From Oenanthe sinensis (Eukaryota; Streptophyta; Magnoliopsida; Apiales; Apiaceae): a DNA stretch of 64,000 nt. The notes beneath the pieces were generated by a model, which was not told the origin of the DNA, did no database searches, and was given only the letters and a program-made list of their open reading frames with translations. Of the stretch, positions 59,471-64,000 are shown one piece after another (within the stretch, counting starts at the first letter, position 1; the number at the start of each line of letters is the position of its first letter). Position numbers and translations under genes: made by a program. The DNA is taken from the NCBI GenBank assembly GCA_028671895.1, contig CM053802.1, positions 38,230,201 to 38,294,200 of the forward strand. Direction: 5' to 3'.

Positions 59471-61070
59471 TTGTTAGTATTGGTGTCCTAGAGACAATAC
59501 TTTTAATGTTTTATTGAAAACAATTAAGGATTATGTTTTATGTGATTATTTAGTTAATATTTATTATGTCTTTATTTACTGCATCATAAATTGAAAGAAT
59601 AATAAATGTCTTTGGAATATTAATACGTAATATATATCTTTAAGTATGTGACTTAAAAATGAGATTATATGAATAGTATTTTATTCCTAAAATTCCCTAG
59701 TCAAGTATTATTATTTAAGGACAATAATAATGCAATAAGACTAATATGTTTGTTGAGGGATGACCACATCTCATTGGTCATAGGTATGGTGATACTAAAG
59801 TCAAGAACATAAGTGTATGTATCAATACATGACACTGGAAAGACCCGCCGTGAGATTCTACATGTTAATAAGTGTCATAAGAAATCTCACTGTGATAATG
59901 ATGTAATGATCCTCTGACTTGAAATCATTATATTTCTATACGAGAATTAATATACTTTGATTACACTCAAAGTTACCTTTAACCGGGTAATGATAAAGGT
60001 GTACATTGGGTATGCTATGAATCGTATGAGGAATATGAATGATAGATATAGGATTTAACCCTCCAATTCTAGGAGTGATATTATTGGCCTCTTGATTGAG
60101 TGAGACTATGAAATGCATGGCCATGCTCAAATATTGATTTGTTTAAATAGTCTACTCATTGATCAAGGAAACCAAGATTAAACGTTGAAGAGGATGACAC
60201 TATACATGCCTCGAGTTTTATCTATAATATAAGGTTAAAGGGATTATATTACATTGCACATTATTCACGAAAGGTTTAATTGAATAACCAATTATTATTG
60301 TTACTTGGGTAGCAATGATGTATTACTAGATGCCGCTCATTATTTATAATTTTATTATTAGATAATAAAATTATTGCCAACGTAATAATAACCTAAAGGG
60401 TCACACATAAAGAACGTCAAAACGGAGGTTTATTTAAATTACGAATTTAAATATATTATTGTTTATTCGAATTTAATTATTGAATTAATTAAGTGGGACT
60501 TGATTAATTATATTAGAATTCAGATTTAATAAGTATATTATTATTCGAATTTAATTATTGAATTAATTAAGTGGGACTTGATTAATTATATTAGAATTCA
60601 GATTTAATAATAATAATAACCCAAAGTCATAATGGGTTTTGGAAACCACATAGATTAGGGTTAGGCCCAAAATCTCTCTCTTCCCTATATATACATAATG
60701 ATGTATAGTATTAGGGTTTAACCATTAAATTTCATTTTTAGAGAAAAACCCTAGCTTCTCAACATCAAGAGAGGCTAGAGAAATAGCGAGAGAGAGGCAA
60801 GAGGCAAACAATTCGGCTAGTACCGACTCCGGTGATCGTATGACGATCGGGCGTTCGTGTGGACTTCTTTGGAGAGCAAATCTTTGCAACAAAGGGCTGC
60901 TCTGATTAATCTTTCTGGACCTCCATTAAACAACATACAGAAAGATTTGTTAAGGTACAGACTTCTTCACCATAATCATCCAACGTTATACATGGATCCT
61001 GCGATTGGGTTTCGATTTTTTTATTGTTTTTACGTTAATTCCGCTGCGTTTTCATGCCCGAAACCCTTCA
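59471..61070 (+). repeat. F 5' LTR
   Basis: 1600 bp from TGTTAGTATTGG to AACCCTTCA. The palindrome GCATGGCCATGC is at 60115-60126. It matches the G LTRs in reverse orientation. Confidence 0.9.
60685..60694 (+). promoter_or_regulatory. F LTR TATA box (putative)
   Basis: CTATATATAC, the same box as in G. Confidence 0.55.
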
Positions 61071-61087
61071 ATGACATCAGAGCTACG
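61071..61087 (+). other. F primer-binding site
   Basis: ATGACATCAGAGCTACG directly after the LTR. It differs from TGGTATCAGAGC at two positions, both absent in G. Confidence 0.75.
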
Positions 61088-62892
61088 TGTATAATGGGAT
61101 GATTTGGTTATGTGTTTAACAGTTTTTCGATGTATGTAAATATATATATGATATGCCATGACTATATATTGATATATATGTTTTATATGATTTTGAATAT
61201 ATGATATTCATGTGTTGTATAATCATGGGATGATTGTGTGTATTACTGTATGTATATGATACATGTTTGTTCTTGTTATGGAAATCGTATTCGATACGAA
61301 TTCTGAGACGGCTTCGGTAGATTTTCTGAAATCTGTGTCTAGTGTCCGATTTTTGCAAATGATATCTGTTTTCTGACTGGAATCGTGTCACTGAGAAATA
61401 CTGACAAAGTCAGCTTCGCGTCTGTAAGCCGTTTGACGATGTTACAGGCCCCGAAACAGCGATTTATTATTTTCTGAAATTTATTTGATTTTCTGAAATT
61501 TTGAAATTTATTATATATGATTATATGATATGTTTATATAATCTGAGATATATTACATGTGTTATGTGATAACATGGTGGATGATTATGGCCTAAAGACC
61601 CATAGGATAGTGGTTTTGTTTTATGGTTTTGGTTTCTAAATACGACTTGCATGTCGTTTATTCATTGTAATTGTTAATCTCGAATGTAACTCGAGTTCTT
61701 ATTGTAATTTCATTAGAATAGATTTATTTATTATTCAATGTAATTGTTCAATGGAGACTTGGAAGCAAGGAAGCTAGGAGGCAATCCAGATGATGGAGCA
61801 CTGAAGTAGATAAAGACATGTAATAGTGTAGTATTTGAAACCACCATAGATTGACCTTGATAATTCCATTAGCTTGGAAATATCACATAGGATGGTACCA
61901 TAACCAAACACGTTTAATTTATGCACAATACATATATGTATATGAATGCATGTGTAGATATGTATGTGTTGGAATGATGTATGTATTAGATACGACACCC
62001 ATGCCATGTCTGCTTAAGAAAGATAAAATCTGTAACGATTCAATATTTTAAAATTAACAAATGATCATGAGATTCTTGTGTTTATGAAATATGGATTTTT
62101 AAAACACGGAATTAAATATTGATTTTTGATATCTATAACTGGGATTTTCTGACAAAAACGGATATGCGTATTCGTAAGGCTGATGGGTTTTAAGTGTGAC
62201 CACTGGTATCCTCCATCTACCTGGGAAATGAACAATTTAAGATGTCAATTTGAAATATTTGGTTCAAGGAAAAATTGAGGATCTCTTTATGATGTGATCA
62301 TGATCGTTATAAATTTTCTAAACCCCTTAACAAAATATTAAGTTTTACTCGGATGCTTTCCAATGAATGAACACTCATCGAATCCTAGATCGATTAGGGG
62401 AAGGACTGTCAGTGGCAGGGGACTCCTATCTATCGTGGTGAGATGCGACGAATATAAACGGTTATATTCGGCCGTTGTATCATTGGGTCTAACTTAACTG
62501 AGTCGTCATAATAAGGTGAAAATAAACGGTTATATTCAACCATTATGAACTTAGAAGCATAGAGTTTGGTTAAAAGTCTATTAGATAGATAAGATCAATC
62601 GTTGTTCACCAAACTATCCAAGAATTATATATGATATAATTGACAACTGTTGTCTACCTAAATAATCATTTTTTAAGGACTTTCAGTGGTTGACTTAGGA
62701 CATGACGAAATATGGATCTTGGCTCACTAGAAAGAATTATGGGATATACTTTCCAAATTAATAGTAAGGGCTATTAATTTGATAAAAATAGTGGGAGATA
62801 TATTATGAATATATCATAATCATTTGAACATAATAAATAACTCAGACAATCTAATATTTATTTTATGCATTTTAAACATTGTAGATATTTAA
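61088..62892 (+). other. F untranslated leader
   Basis: 1.8 kb. The block 62040-62810 is shared by A, B and G. It contains paired AACGGTTATATTC repeats (62457, 62524), the palindrome-like GACAACTGTTGTC, a perfect 10-bp hairpin (62755-62780) and AGTGGGAGAT (62790-62799). It ends at the gag ATG 62893. Confidence 0.75.
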
Positions 62893-63512
62893 ATGGCAAA
62901 CAATACAAATACTTTCTCCGTACGACCAACCCTTGAGAAGGACAAGCTGACAGGAACTAACTTCCTGGATTGGTATAGGAATTTGAGGATTGTCCTCAGG
63001 CAAGAGCGTAAGCTCCATGTCATTGAAATTCCTTCACCTGCTCCTCCTGCTGAGAATGCAACTCGCGTTCAACAAAATGCTTATCAGAAGCATATTGATG
63101 ATGTGAATGATATTGCATGTCTCATGCTGGCAACCATGAGTGTTGAGCTTCAAAAATAACATGAGCATATGGATGCTTATGAGATGATTGAACACCTTCA
63201 AAGAATGTGTGAGGGACAAGCTCGTCAAGAAAGGTTCGACACGAGCAAAGCACTGTATGCTTGCAAACAGGGAGAGCGTGAACCTGTTGAACCACATGTT
63301 CTGAAGATGATAGGTTATATTGAGTATCTTGATACTTTGGGTTTCCCGATTGGTTTGGAAGCTCAGATTGACTTAATCTTGCAATCTCTGAACCGTAACT
63401 ATACTCATTTTGTTATGAACTACAATATGAATGAGATAGACAAAACACCCACTAAATTGTTGGCCATGTTACGAACTACTGAAACCAACATGAAAAGGCT
63501 GAACCTGCTACC
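62893..63512 (+). pseudogene. F gag, main part
   Basis: Begins MANNTNTFSV. The LTGTNFLDWYRNLRIVL core is typical of this lineage. A private TAA at 63157-63159 replaces Gln. The frame ends shortly after a 1-base deletion at about 63495, in the same place as in G. Confidence 0.88.
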
Positions 63513-64000
63513 ATGTTGATGGTAGATAACAAAGGTAAGGCTAATAGCAAAGGCAAATGGAAAGGAAAGAAGAAGATTGGATCAGCTTCTGGTCCCAAGC
63601 CAAAGGCCAATCCCAAACAGGCTTTAAAGCCAAAGGGTGTTGTTGCAAAGGGTGATTGTCACTACTATGGTAAACCAGGTCATTGGAAGAGAAACTGTCA
63701 TGCTTATTTGGAGGATCTGAAGAAGAAGGCTGGTCAAGCTTCTGATTCAGGTATTTATGTTATAGAGGTCAATTTGTCAACTTCTACATCATGGTATTGG
63801 ATACTGGATGTGGTTCTCACATTTGTATAAATGTACAAGAACTACAAAGGAGTAGGACTTTGGCTAAAGGAGAGGTCGACCTACGAGTTGGCAATGGAGC
63901 AAAGGTTGCTGTTTTAGCTGTAGGGACTTATTATTTATCGTTGCCCACTGGGCTTATTTTAGAACTTGAGAACTGTTTTTACGTGCCTGCAATTTGCAGA
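63513..64000 (+). pseudogene. F gag end and protease start
   Basis: The shifted frame gives the Lys-rich linker, then the zinc knuckle CHYYGKPGHWKRNC (second Cys to Tyr, His kept). Another 1-base loss just before the protease box (near 63795) shifts the frame again, so the DTG motif lies out of frame. It continues beyond the window. Confidence 0.85.

Larger units (their letters stand above)
59471..64000 (+). mobile_element. Element F: Angela/BARE-like copia, 5' part
   Basis: 5' LTR, primer site, leader, gag and protease start. It runs off the window. It is the sister of G: the LTR, leader and gag are nearly the same, and it shares the G gag frameshift and zinc-knuckle Cys to Tyr change. Confidence 0.9.

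Overview
This 64-kb window is plant nuclear DNA made almost entirely of nested Ty1/copia LTR retrotransposons. I found no host gene, tRNA, rRNA or CRISPR array. The evidence for a plant is the copia domain order (gag, protease, integrase, RT, RNase H), initiator-Met-tRNA primer sites, AT-rich sequence, and two well-known plant lineages: Angela/BARE-like elements and Sirevirus-like elements. An extra ORF after pol in two copies resembles retroelement ORFs I know from asterid eudicots, so an asterid is my best but uncertain guess.

Layout. S1 (minus strand; from before base 1 to 20322) is an old Sirevirus-like element. Its 5' LTR, primer site and gag are at 18.5-20.3 kb, its RNase H end is at 11.2-11.9 kb, and its extra ORF is at 10.7-8.8 kb and 1-89. 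It carries two Angela/BARE-like insertions: A (90-8847, minus; complete, 1539-bp LTRs, target duplication AATGG) and B (11873-18526, minus; 3' end lost). Bases 20323-21713 hold an AT-rich spacer and an apparent old LTR. D (21714-42396, plus) is a Sirevirus with 2.2-kb LTRs, an intact 762-codon gag and a pol with several breaks. Between its pol and 3' LTR sits G (31317-39999, minus; complete, about 1.6-kb LTRs, target duplication GGTTC). S2 (42397-59470, minus) is a second Sirevirus-like element with extra ORF, RNase H, RT, integrase and gag. It is interrupted by E (50165-53111, a non-coding LTR element) and C (53112-58592, plus, the best-preserved Angela/BARE-like polyprotein). F (59471 to beyond 64000, plus) cuts S2 gag and is the sister of G.

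Relative ages follow from the nesting: S1 and S2 are oldest, then D, B, C and E, then A, G and F. The A LTRs differ at only 7 of 1539 sites and the G LTRs at roughly a dozen, yet both interiors are heavily broken. A and G share one RNase H deletion junction. F and G share one gag frameshift and one zinc-knuckle substitution. These copies therefore look like a defective lineage mobilised by proteins supplied in trans, as known for BARE-2.

The most interesting signals are non-coding. A leader block of about 800 nt is nearly identical between subfamilies whose LTRs and genes have diverged. It contains a perfect 10-bp hairpin and a copy of the polypurine-tract core. A 12-bp LTR palindrome changes in a compensatory way between subfamilies. 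The D LTR carries six spaced hairpins with alternating but self-complementary stems.

All comparisons were made by eye within the window. Family names rest on recognised protein motifs, and no database search was run.
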